Positions 23,626 to 30,982 of a stretch of 64,000 bases of DNA are shown here, piece after piece. The stretch comes from Polyangiaceae bacterium. GTDB lineage: Bacteria > Myxococcota_A > Polyangia > Polyangiales > Polyangiaceae. The notes under the pieces were generated by a model. The model was not told the origin of the DNA. It was given only the letters and a program-made list of their open reading frames with translations, and did no database searches. Within the stretch, counting starts at the first letter, position 1. Each line of letters begins with the position of its first letter. The stretch is from contig JAICTZ010000026.1 in the NCBI GenBank assembly GCA_025936115.1, positions 1 to 64,000 on the forward strand. Direction: 5' to 3'. The position numbers and the translations under genes are program-made.

Positions 23626-24812
23626 CAGCGCCACGCCATCGACGGCCGCTCGATGGCGCGATGGAAGACGTACGCGACGCCGAGCGACGCGAACGTGCTC
23701 ACACCGAGCAGCACCCACGCGGCCAGGAGCGGTGACGGGCGGAGCGGCGCGAGCGCGAACCAAAGCAGCGCGACGACCGGCAGGTGCGTCAAATACAAGC
23801 TGTAGGAAAAGTGACCGATCGCAACGAGCAGCTTCGACTCGAGCAGGCGTAGCGGCACACCGCGCCGCTCGCTCGCGGCGCGTCCCGTGAGGTACACGAG
23901 CGTCGCCGCCGTCGCGAACCCGACGAGCACATCGGAGAGCGGCTTGAAACGGAACCAAATCGTCGCGGCTCCGAGCGCGAACCCGCCGCACAGCGCCCAA
24001 CTCGCCGCGGCGATGACGCTCCAGGGCCACGCTGCGTTCAGCGGGCGCCGCTCGTCGCTCGAGAACCCGACGGCCGCGGCGCTCATGCCGAACGTGAAGA
24101 GCACGAGGTACCAGGAGACGGCACTCTCTGCGGCGCGCGGCGCGAGCAAGAGCGGTACGTAGCCGAAGAACGCCGCCACACCGAGCGCGCCCGGCATGCC
24201 GAAGCGCCGCCACACGGGCAGGAGCAGCAGCGGAAAGAAGAAGTAAATCTGCCACTCCGTCGCGACGCTCCAGAGCGGCCCGTTGATTCGATGCGTGAAT
24301 TCCGGCGCCCAATTGTGGACGAGCAGCACGTGAGACAGGATCGGGCCGGGCTCGAGCGCCGGCAGCGAGTCGTCCCAAATCGTCCCGGTGTTGCCGCTGC
24401 GGAGCGGAGCCAGCGCGTAAATGACGAGCAGCGAACCCACGAGGGCCGCGAAGTACGGAGGAAGAATGCGCAGCGCACGCCGCCGTACGAAGGCGCGAAA
24501 AGACGGTGCGAGTTGCTCGGGGCGCTCGCGCACGAGCGGAAGCATCAAGCAGTAGCCGGAGAGCACGATGAAGACGGCGACCGCCTCGTGTCCGAAGCCA
24601 AAGACTGCGCGCAAAAAGCGGTAACGCCCGACGAGGCTGTCGCGCGAGAAGCCGAGCAGCGAGTGAAATGCGACGACGTACAGCGCCGCCAGGGCGCGCA
24701 TGCCGTCGAGGTAGGCGAGCCTGAGCCGCGGGCGTGCCGCCTTTGGCGCGACAGGCGCGTCGGCGGGCAGAGCGTTCGGCGAAAGCTCCCCAGCGCCGAG
24801 CGGCTCCAGCAT
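23625..24812 (-). CDS. integral membrane acyltransferase (acyltransferase 3 family)
   Basis: The 395-residue protein has about ten hydrophobic helices. It has the family motif region Leu-Asp-Gly-Met-Arg-Ala-Leu-Ala-Ala near residue 35, followed by Val-Ala-Phe-His. An invariant Arg-Arg-Ala-Leu-Arg-Ile-Leu-Pro-Pro-Tyr lies near 115. These enzymes (OafA/NodX type) O-acylate exported polysaccharides at the inner membrane. I took the ATG at 24812; the frame continues upstream into the glycosylase promoter region, so the start is not certain. It converges on the acyl operon and may modify the same glycan. Confidence 0.85.
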   Translation of the reverse strand: MLEPLGAGELSPNALPADAPVAPKAARPRLRLAYLDGMRALAALYVVAFHSLLGFSRDSLVGRYRFLRAVFGFGHEAVAVFIVLSGYCLMLPLVRERPEQLAPSFRAFVRRRALRILPPYFAALVGSLLVIYALAPLRSGNTGTIWDDSLPALEPGPILSHVLLVHNWAPEFTHRINGPLWSVATEWQIYFFFPLLLLPVWRRFGMPGALGVAAFFGYVPLLLAPRAAESAVSWYLVLFTFGMSAAAVGFSSDERRPLNAAWPWSVIAAASWALCGGFALGAATIWFRFKPLSDVLVGFATAATLVYLTGRAASERRGVPLRLLESKLLVAIGHFSYSLYLTHLPVVALLWFALAPLRPSPLLAAWVLLGVSTFASLGVAYVFHRAIERPSMAWR

Positions 24813-24924
24813 GACGAGGCCGAGGAGTATCAAAAAACCAGCGCCGCGGGCCGCTGCCCCCGCAAAACCAAACTTTTGCTGGGGGGTCCTCGGCAAGTCC
24901 CACAATGTGCGAGGATCCCTCGGC

Positions 24925-25581
24925 GTGCCCGCGCCCGCCACGAGTCCCGCCGTTCGGCCCAGCCGCCTCACCCCCCTGCCCCGCTCTTTCTACGCGCGGC
25001 CCGTGCTCACCGTCGCGCGCGAAAGCATCGGCAAGATCCTCGTGCACGACACGCCGGCCGGACGTCTCGCGGGGCGCATCGTCGAAGCCGAAGCGTACCG
25101 TGGACCCGAGGATCGCGCGGCGCACTCGTTCGGCGGTCGCCGCACCGCCCGCACGGAGGCCATGTTCGGGCCGCCGGGCTACGCCTACGTCTTTTTCGTC
25201 TACGGCATGCATTGGCACGTGAACCTCGTGACGACGGCCGAGGAGATGCCGCACGCCGTGTTGATCCGTGCCGTCGAACCGCTCGCGGGCATCGAGCTCA
25301 TGGCAGCGCGCCGCGGACTTCAGCCGGGCGATCGCAACCTCACGAACGGGCCCGGCAAGGTGTGCGACGCATTCGACATCGATAAGCGCTGCTACGGGCT
25401 CGATCTCTGCGGGAGCGAGCTCTTTTTGAGCGACGGCCCCCGCGCGAAAGTGACGCGCGCGGCGCGGATCGGCGTCGATTACGCGGGCGAGTGGGCGGCG
25501 CGACCGTGGCGCTTCTTCGACGCGACGAGCGCGTACGTGTCGCGCGCGCCGGGCGGGCGCGCTAGAAAGCTCAGCCGATGA
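24925..25581 (+). CDS. 3-methyladenine DNA glycosylase (MPG/AAG family)
   Basis: The 218-residue protein matches the mammalian-type alkyladenine glycosylase. It has Ser-Phe-Tyr-Ala-Arg-Pro near residue 20, the catalytic Glu-Ala-Tyr near 52 with following Asp-Arg-Ala-Ala-His-Ser, Tyr-Val-Phe-Phe-Val-Tyr-Gly-Met-His near 85 and Asn-Gly-Pro-Gly-Lys-Val near 140. It excises alkylated purines from DNA. GTG at 24925 follows a GAGGATC ribosome site; an ATG at 24811 would add a poorly coding tail. Its TGA overlaps the coaBC ATG, so the two are translationally coupled. Confidence 0.9.
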   Translation: MPAPATSPAVRPSRLTPLPRSFYARPVLTVARESIGKILVHDTPAGRLAGRIVEAEAYRGPEDRAAHSFGGRRTARTEAMFGPPGYAYVFFVYGMHWHVNLVTTAEEMPHAVLIRAVEPLAGIELMAARRGLQPGDRNLTNGPGKVCDAFDIDKRCYGLDLCGSELFLSDGPRAKVTRAARIGVDYAGEWAARPWRFFDATSAYVSRAPGGRARKLSR

Positions 25582-26810
25582 CCCGCGCTTCCGCCTTCGC
25601 CGGCCGCAGCGTCACGCTGTGCGTGACCGGCAGCATCGCGGCGTACAAAGCGGTGCTCGTCCTGCGGCAGCTCCTCACGGCGGGCGCCCGCGTCAACGTC
25701 GTCATGACGCCGTCGGCCCGACAATTCGTGGGTGCGGCGACGTTCGCCGGGCTCACGGGGCGGCCCGTTTACGGCGAGCTCTTCGCGCCCGATCAGCCGG
25801 GCGAACCGCACGTCGAGCTCGGCAAGACGAGCGCGCTCGTCCTCGTCGTTCCCGCGACGGCCGACGTGCTCGCGCGCTTCGCGGCCGGACGCGCCGACGA
25901 TCTCACGAGCGCGCTCGCGCTCTGCGCGCGCTGTCCGATCCTGGTCGCCCCCGCCATGCACCCGAGCATGTGGAACCATCCAGCCACGGAGCGCAACGTC
26001 CGCACGCTGCGCGCCGACGGCCGCGTCCACTTCGTCGGTCCGGTTGACGGCGAGGTCGCGAGCGGCGAGCTCGGCACGGGACGCATGGCGGAGCCCGACG
26101 ACATCGTGGCGGCCGCCGGCGCGCTGCTCGCTTCCGGGCCGCTCGAGGGCGTGCGCGTGCTCGTGACCGCGGGCCCCACGACGGAAGACATCGATCCGGT
26201 GCGTTACATCGGCAATCGTTCCTCGGGCAAAATGGGCTTCGCGATCGCGGAGCAGGCGGCGGCGCTCGGCGCGACGGTGACGCTCGTCGCCGGCCCCGTG
26301 AGCCTCCCCACCCCGAAAGGAGTGACGCGCGTCGACGTACGCACGGCCGAATCGCTCAAGAGCGCGCTCTGGCAAGCGCTCGGCAGCGACCTCTCCGGCG
26401 TCGACGTGCTCATCATGTCCGCGGCCGTCGCCGACTATCGACCCGCCACGCCGAGCAGCACCAAAATCCGCCGCAGCGATCAGCCGCTCACGTTGTCACT
26501 CGTGCCAAACCCCGACTTGCTCGCCGAGATCGGCCGCGCGCGGCAGGGCGCCCGTCCCCTGCTCGTCGGCTTCGCGCTCGGCACCGAAAGCCAGGCCGAC
26601 GCCATCGCGACCGCACGTAAGAAGCTCGCGGACAAGCGCGTCGATCTCGTGGTCTCCAATCATGCCGCCGAGTCCATCGGTCGCGACGACATCGTCGCGA
26701 TGCTGGTCGGCGAAAGCTCGTGCGAGCTCGTCCCGCGCGCGCCGAAACGCGTGCTCGCCGAACGGCTGCTCGGCTGGGTCGCGAGCGCGCTTGCCCCGAG
26801 GCAGGCTTGA
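25578..26810 (+). CDS. coaBC: phosphopantothenoylcysteine decarboxylase / phosphopantothenate-cysteine ligase
   Basis: The 410-residue protein joins both domains of CoA synthesis. The N-terminal flavin decarboxylase has Gly-Ser-Ile-Ala-Ala-Tyr-Lys (about 15-21) and Pro-Ala-Met-His-Pro-Ser-Met near 128 (catalytic Cys/His region). The C-terminal ligase begins near 195 with Val-Thr-Ala-Gly-Pro-Thr-Thr-Glu and has Ser-Ala-Ala-Val-Ala-Asp-Tyr near 280. It makes 4'-phosphopantetheine, the precursor of the carrier-protein arm. It overlaps both neighbours by four bases. Confidence 0.93.
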   Translation: MTRASAFAGRSVTLCVTGSIAAYKAVLVLRQLLTAGARVNVVMTPSARQFVGAATFAGLTGRPVYGELFAPDQPGEPHVELGKTSALVLVVPATADVLARFAAGRADDLTSALALCARCPILVAPAMHPSMWNHPATERNVRTLRADGRVHFVGPVDGEVASGELGTGRMAEPDDIVAAAGALLASGPLEGVRVLVTAGPTTEDIDPVRYIGNRSSGKMGFAIAEQAAALGATVTLVAGPVSLPTPKGVTRVDVRTAESLKSALWQALGSDLSGVDVLIMSAAVADYRPATPSSTKIRRSDQPLTLSLVPNPDLLAEIGRARQGARPLLVGFALGTESQADAIATARKKLADKRVDLVVSNHAAESIGRDDIVAMLVGESSCELVPRAPKRVLAERLLGWVASALAPRQA

Positions 26811-27472
26811 AGCGCGTCGCCGTCGCGTTCTTCGTCGTGCTCGCCGCGTATGCGGCGGCGTTCCGCGTCGAGTTCGCGGGGCGGCCTGCGTTCTTCTGGG
26901 TGTTCGGCGTTCCGCACGTGCTCCTCGCGGGGTACGCGCTCCTCAGGTTCAAACAGCAGGACACGCTCTCGGCGCGGCTCATGCCGCGCGGCGGCGACAT
27001 CACGTGGGGCGCACTGCCGGGCATCGCGCTGCTCGCGGCATCGTGGGCGGCGCGCTCCGTACTCGTCCCGACGGGCACACCGCGCCAAGCCTGGCTCTTG
27101 CGGCTGTACCTCGTGCTCGGCGATCCGGAGACACTCCAGGGCTCCGTCTTTCTCACGACTGCCCTCGTTGTCATCGTGATCGCCGAGGAGCTCGTGTGGC
27201 GCGGACTCGTGCTCGACGAGCTCAACGAGCGCTTCGGCCCGCGCCGCGGCTGGGTAATGGCGGCTGGGCTCTACGCGCTCGCGGCCGCGCCCACGGTGTA
27301 CAGCCTGCGCGACCCCGTCGCGGGCCCGAACCCGCTGCTCGTGAGCGCGGCGTTCGGCTGCGGGCTCGTGTGGACGTTCCTCGCGGCGCGCTTCGGTCGG
27401 CTCTTGCCGAGCATCGTCGCGCACCTCGTGTTCACGTATTTTTCGGCCGTGCAGTTCCGCTGGCCCGTGTGA
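26807..27472 (+). CDS. CPBP-family intramembrane protease
   Basis: The 221-residue membrane protein has about six hydrophobic helices. It has the CAAX-protease-like motif Glu-Glu-Leu-Val-Trp-Arg near residue 127 and a His in His-Leu-Val-Phe near 206, the usual metal-binding or catalytic residues. The most economical start is a TTG at 26807 overlapping the coaBC TGA (TTGA); in-frame codons further upstream lie within coaBC. Its function is unknown; relatives process prenylated proteins or bacteriocins. It converges on yebC with ten bases between. Confidence 0.8.
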   Translation: MKRVAVAFFVVLAAYAAAFRVEFAGRPAFFWVFGVPHVLLAGYALLRFKQQDTLSARLMPRGGDITWGALPGIALLAASWAARSVLVPTGTPRQAWLLRLYLVLGDPETLQGSVFLTTALVVIVIAEELVWRGLVLDELNERFGPRRGWVMAAGLYALAAAPTVYSLRDPVAGPNPLLVSAAFGCGLVWTFLAARFGRLLPSIVAHLVFTYFSAVQFRWPV

Positions 27473-27482
27473 GCGCACGAGA

Positions 27483-28235
27483 CTAGACTGCGGCGATGCG
27501 CGCGAGCTCTTCCTCGGAAAGATCGAAGTCCGAGTAGACGTTCTGCACGTCATCGTGGTCGTCGAGAGCCTCGACCAGGTTCAGGCAGACTTCGGCGTCG
27601 CGCCCGGAGACCGGCTTTTTGTTTTTGGGGATATAGGCGAGCTTGCTCGAGACAATCGCGATCTTCTTCGCCTCGAGCGCCGTCGTCACCCGATCCAGAT
27701 CCGTGGGCGGCGTGTACACGCCCCAGGTATCGCCTTCGTCGCGGTAGTCGTCGGCGCCGGCCTCGACGGCAGCTTCCATCAGCTGATCCTCGGTCGCGAC
27801 CGACTTGTCGATCGTGATCACGCCGAAGCGATCGAAGGCCCACCCCGCGGCACCAGAGCTACCGAGCTGCCCGTTGTGCTTCTCGAAAATCTTGCGCAGC
27901 TCGGCGACGGTGCGGTTCCGATTGTCGGTCATGCCCTCTACCAGGTAGAGCGTGCCGCTCGGCCCCGTGCCCTCGTACAGCACTTCCTCGTAAGCGGCGC
28001 CTTCGAGCTCACCCGTGCCGCGCTGAATCGCGCGCTTGATGTTGTCGGCGGGCATCTGCTGGGCGCGGCAGTCGATGACCGCCTTGCGCAGGCGCGGATT
28101 GCCGTCCTGATCGCCGCCGCCGATCCGCGCGGCGGTCACCACCTCGCGAATGAGCTTCGTCCAGATGCGACCGCGCGCTTGGTCGGTCGCGCCCTTCTTA
28201 CGCTTGATCGTCGCCCATTTGGAATGGCCGCTCAT
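27483..28235 (-). CDS. yebC: YebC/PmpR-family protein
   Basis: The 250-residue protein begins Met-Ser-Gly-His-Ser-Lys-Trp-Ala-Thr-Ile-Lys, the family signature. It keeps the family pattern throughout (Asn-Arg-Asn-Arg-Thr near 105; Gly-Ala-Asp-Asp-Tyr near 160). Family members were named as transcriptional regulators and more recently linked to helping ribosomes at proline runs. The ATG at 28235 is conserved. The length fits the family. Confidence 0.93.
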   Translation of the reverse strand: MSGHSKWATIKRKKGATDQARGRIWTKLIREVVTAARIGGGDQDGNPRLRKAVIDCRAQQMPADNIKRAIQRGTGELEGAAYEEVLYEGTGPSGTLYLVEGMTDNRNRTVAELRKIFEKHNGQLGSSGAAGWAFDRFGVITIDKSVATEDQLMEAAVEAGADDYRDEGDTWGVYTPPTDLDRVTTALEAKKIAIVSSKLAYIPKNKKPVSGRDAEVCLNLVEALDDHDDVQNVYSDFDLSEEELARIAAV

Positions 28236-28289
28236 GCTGGGGCGCTTTGCCTACCACCGAGCGAGCCAAACGGAAAGGCCGACGAAACC

Positions 28290-28760
28290 CTATTCGTGCA
28301 TCTGTTCGGCCAAATAGCGCTCGCGCCCGAGCTCCTGGATGAGCCCGAGGTGCGTCTCGAGCCAATCGATCGACTCCTCCTCGGACTTCAAAATCGACTC
28401 GAGCAGCGCTCGCGTCCCGTTGTCGCCCTTGGCGACCGAAAGCGCGATGCCGCGGTTCAACCGCGCATGTGCCTCCTTTTCGACGGCCAGATCGACGCGG
28501 TGCATCTCGACCGGCTCTTCGCCGACACGCACGGGGAAGAGCCGCTGCATGTTGGGAACGCCGTCCAGAAAGAGGATGCGCTCGATGACGACATCGGCGT
28601 GATGCATCTCTTCGATCGATTCCTCGCGCTTTTTTTTGGCGAGCCGGTCGTAGCCCTGGTTTTTCAGCATCTTTGCATGAATGAAGTACTGATTGATGGC
28701 GGTGAGCTCCGAGGTCAAAACCTCGTTCAAGAGCTCGATGATCTCGGCGTCGCCTTGCAT
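28290..28760 (-). CDS. bfr: bacterioferritin
   Basis: The 156-residue protein is a four-helix ferritin with di-iron ligands in the expected order. Glu18 lies in Thr-Ser-Glu-Leu-Thr-Ala, Glu and His near 50-54 in Glu-Met-His-His-Ala, Glu near 93, and Glu near 127 with His130. A Met for haem binding (family position 52) is Met52 in Glu-Glu-Met-His. It stores iron and detoxifies Fe2+ in the cytoplasm. It is divergent from bfd, and the shared region 28761-28976 contains a Fur-like box. Confidence 0.92.
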   Translation of the reverse strand: MQGDAEIIELLNEVLTSELTAINQYFIHAKMLKNQGYDRLAKKKREESIEEMHHADVVIERILFLDGVPNMQRLFPVRVGEEPVEMHRVDLAVEKEAHARLNRGIALSVAKGDNGTRALLESILKSEEESIDWLETHLGLIQELGRERYLAEQMHE

Positions 28761-28938
28761 GGCCGGGACTATACGGGCGCTGGCTGCGAGACCCCAAGCC
28801 CTGCGCGCGGGCGGCTATTTGGGAGACGACTGCCCGAGCGGCCAAGGACATTTCCCGCGTAAAGGCACCCAAAAGCCGGTCGTGCGGCCGGCTCACAACT
28901 AAATTCCTTGGGGGATCGCGGTCTTATTGCAAGTGATG

Positions 28939-28955
28939 TTGAAAGTCGTTTTCAA
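28939..28955 (+). promoter_or_regulatory. Fur-box-like operator between bfr and bfd
   Basis: TTGAAAGTCGTTTTCAA is an inverted repeat whose core differs by one base from the feoA site at 16515. Both are followed six bases later by (C/T)TAGC. It ends 21 bases before the bfd start, so it probably covers the bfd promoter. Confidence 0.75.
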
Positions 28956-28976
28956 ATGCATTAGCTTAGGGGGGTC

Positions 28977-29207
28977 GTGATTGTTTGCCATTGTCGGGCC
29001 GTCAGTGACCGAGCCATCCGAGCCAGCATCCGCGACGGTGCGAGCACGCTCGAGGCCGTATGCACCGCCACGGGCGCCTCAGGCTGCTGCGGCGGCTGTG
29101 AGCCGATGGTGAGCGACATCCTCGACGAAGAGCTCGGGACGAAATCGATCTCGTCGCTCGGCACCTGCCGACCGCTGCGGCTCGTCAAAGACCCGCGCGC
29201 GGCGTGA
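28977..29207 (+). CDS. bfd: bacterioferritin-associated ferredoxin
   Basis: The 76-residue protein has Cys-His-Cys at residues 4-6 and Cys-Cys-Gly-Gly-Cys near 38-42, matching the [2Fe-2S] BFD-like domain. Bfd reduces bacterioferritin to release stored iron and is normally induced in iron starvation. It has a GTG start at 28977. The Fur-like box just upstream and the divergent bfr gene support the role. Confidence 0.9.
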   Translation: MIVCHCRAVSDRAIRASIRDGASTLEAVCTATGASGCCGGCEPMVSDILDEELGTKSISSLGTCRPLRLVKDPRAA

Positions 29208-29269
29208 CTCACCGCCGTCGCGTACCGGCGCCGCGTGAGCCAGGGTTTGACGCGCGAGTCCACAAACGA

Positions 29270-29302
29270 CGAAGGCCCGGAGTGACCCGGGCCTTCGCTT
29301 TT
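29270..29302. terminator. bidirectional hairpin terminator between bfd and amt
   Basis: CGAAGGCCCGG (29270-29280) pairs with CCGGGCCTTCG (29287-29297), eleven base pairs around six bases. It is followed on the plus strand by CTTTT. It lies between the convergent ends of bfd (29207) and the ammonium transporter (29322). Confidence 0.8.
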
Positions 29303-29321
29303 CGATGTGCGGCGAATCGCC

Positions 29322-30800
29322 TTACGTGACGTTGTAGCCCTTCTCGCCGTGACCGCTCACGTCGAGCCCGCTCTCTTCGTCCTCCGCCGACGGGCGTAGA
29401 CCAATCGTCAGCTTGAGCGCGTAGCCGAGCACGGCCGTGCCGATGATGGAGAGCGCCAGGGTGAGGCCCATTGCCTTGAGCTGCTCGAGCCAGAGCGTCT
29501 TGCCCACGATGTCCTTGAGGTTCGTGAGCAGGTTCGGGTTCGCGTCGGGCGTCGCGAGCAAGCCCGTGAGGAACGCCCCCAAGGTGCCGCCGACTGCGTG
29601 CACGCCGAAGGTGTCGAGCGCGTCGTCGTAGCCGAGCGCGTGCTTGAGCTTGGTGCAAGCGAAGTAAGGCACGACACCCGCGAGGATGCCGATCAGCATC
29701 GCGCCGTTGGCGGAGACGAAACCCGCCGCGGGCGTGATCACGACGAGGCCGCCGACGATGCCCGAGCAGAAGCCGAGCACGCTCGGCTTGCCGCGCGTGA
29801 GCCATTCGACGCCGGCCCAGGCGCCGCCCGCGACGGCCGCCGCAAGGGTCGTGGTCATGAACGCTTGCGCGGCAATGCCGTCCGCAGCCACGGCGCTGCC
29901 GGCGTTGAAGCCGTACCAGCCGACCCACAGCATGCCCGTGCCGACCATGGTGAGCACCAAGCTGTGCGGAACGAACTCTTCCTTGCCGAAGCCGACGCGC
30001 TTGCCGACGATGAGCGCGAGCACGAGCGCCGACCAGCCGGAGGACATGTGCACCACCGTGCCGCCCGCGAAGTCGATCGCCTTGATCCCGGCGTCCTTGT
30101 TCCAGACGCCGTTCATGAGACCGTCGGCGCCCCAGACCATGTGCGCGAGCGGGAAGTAGATGAGGATCATCCAGGCCGTGACGAAGATCAAAAGCGCGCT
30201 GAACTTCACGCGTTCGGCGATCGAGCCGATGATGAGCGCGGGCGTGATGATCGCGAACATGAGCTGATACATCGAGAAGGTGCTCTGCGAGACCCAGCCG
30301 GCGTAAGCGGTGTTCGGGGCCATGCCGACGTCCTTGAGCATCGCGTTGGCCATCCCGCCGATGAACGGCGTACCCGGCGCGAACGCGAGGCTGTACCCGA
30401 ACGCCCACCAGAGCACCGTCACGAGCGCGGCGATGCCCATGCACTGCGCCATGATCGAGAGCACGTTCTTCTGCCGCACGAGGCCGCCGTAAAAGAGCGC
30501 GAGGCCCGGCAGCGTCATGAAGAGCACGAGCGCGGCACAGATCATCATGAAGCCGTTGTGACCGGGGCCGGGCGAGGTGATCTTCGAGGTCTTGTCGTCG
30601 GCCCGGGCGCCGTTCGTGACGTACGCCTCGAGGTCTGCCAGGCGCTTTTCGACGTCGCTCGGCGCGGCGGCAGGCGCCGCGGCAGCAGGCGCGGCAACCG
30701 CAGCCGTAGCCGGCTCATCGGCGCGCGCGTTCGAGGCAGGCAGGACGAGCATGAGGCTCGCCAGGATCGATGTGACCAGCAAAAATATGAGTCTTTTCAT
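29322..30800 (-). CDS. amt: ammonium transporter
   Basis: The 492-residue protein starts at ATG 30800 behind a perfect AGGAGG. A signal peptide (1-27, ending Asn-Ala-Arg-Ala) and an Ala/Pro-rich segment precede about eleven transmembrane helices. Amt landmarks include Phe-Tyr-Gly-Gly-Leu-Val near 105, Asp-Phe-Ala-Gly-Gly-Thr-Val-Val-His near 250 and Phe-Gly-Val-His-Ala-Val-Gly-Gly near 405 (pore His pair). It moves ammonium across the inner membrane. No PII gene (glnK), the usual partner, is adjacent. A bidirectional terminator follows. Confidence 0.93.
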   Translation of the reverse strand: MKRLIFLLVTSILASLMLVLPASNARADEPATAAVAAPAAAAPAAAPSDVEKRLADLEAYVTNGARADDKTSKITSPGPGHNGFMMICAALVLFMTLPGLALFYGGLVRQKNVLSIMAQCMGIAALVTVLWWAFGYSLAFAPGTPFIGGMANAMLKDVGMAPNTAYAGWVSQSTFSMYQLMFAIITPALIIGSIAERVKFSALLIFVTAWMILIYFPLAHMVWGADGLMNGVWNKDAGIKAIDFAGGTVVHMSSGWSALVLALIVGKRVGFGKEEFVPHSLVLTMVGTGMLWVGWYGFNAGSAVAADGIAAQAFMTTTLAAAVAGGAWAGVEWLTRGKPSVLGFCSGIVGGLVVITPAAGFVSANGAMLIGILAGVVPYFACTKLKHALGYDDALDTFGVHAVGGTLGAFLTGLLATPDANPNLLTNLKDIVGKTLWLEQLKAMGLTLALSIIGTAVLGYALKLTIGLRPSAEDEESGLDVSGHGEKGYNVT

Positions 30801-30982
30801 GAGCTCAGGCCTCCTAGACAACGATTGATGGAGCTCACGTCCGGACCCGAGGCCGATGCACATCGAACCAACGTTTCCGTTCGTTTGCGACGGCATGAGG
30901 TTATCCATATCGATTGTTTCTCAGATGATTCGTAGTTCTTTCGAGAAACATCTGCCGGCGATACGAAGACGAAAATCAAACG

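Noticed and set aside
30801..30982. Sigma-54 promoter before the ammonium transporter
   Set aside because: I looked for the GG-N10-GC spacing on the minus strand and found no convincing match.
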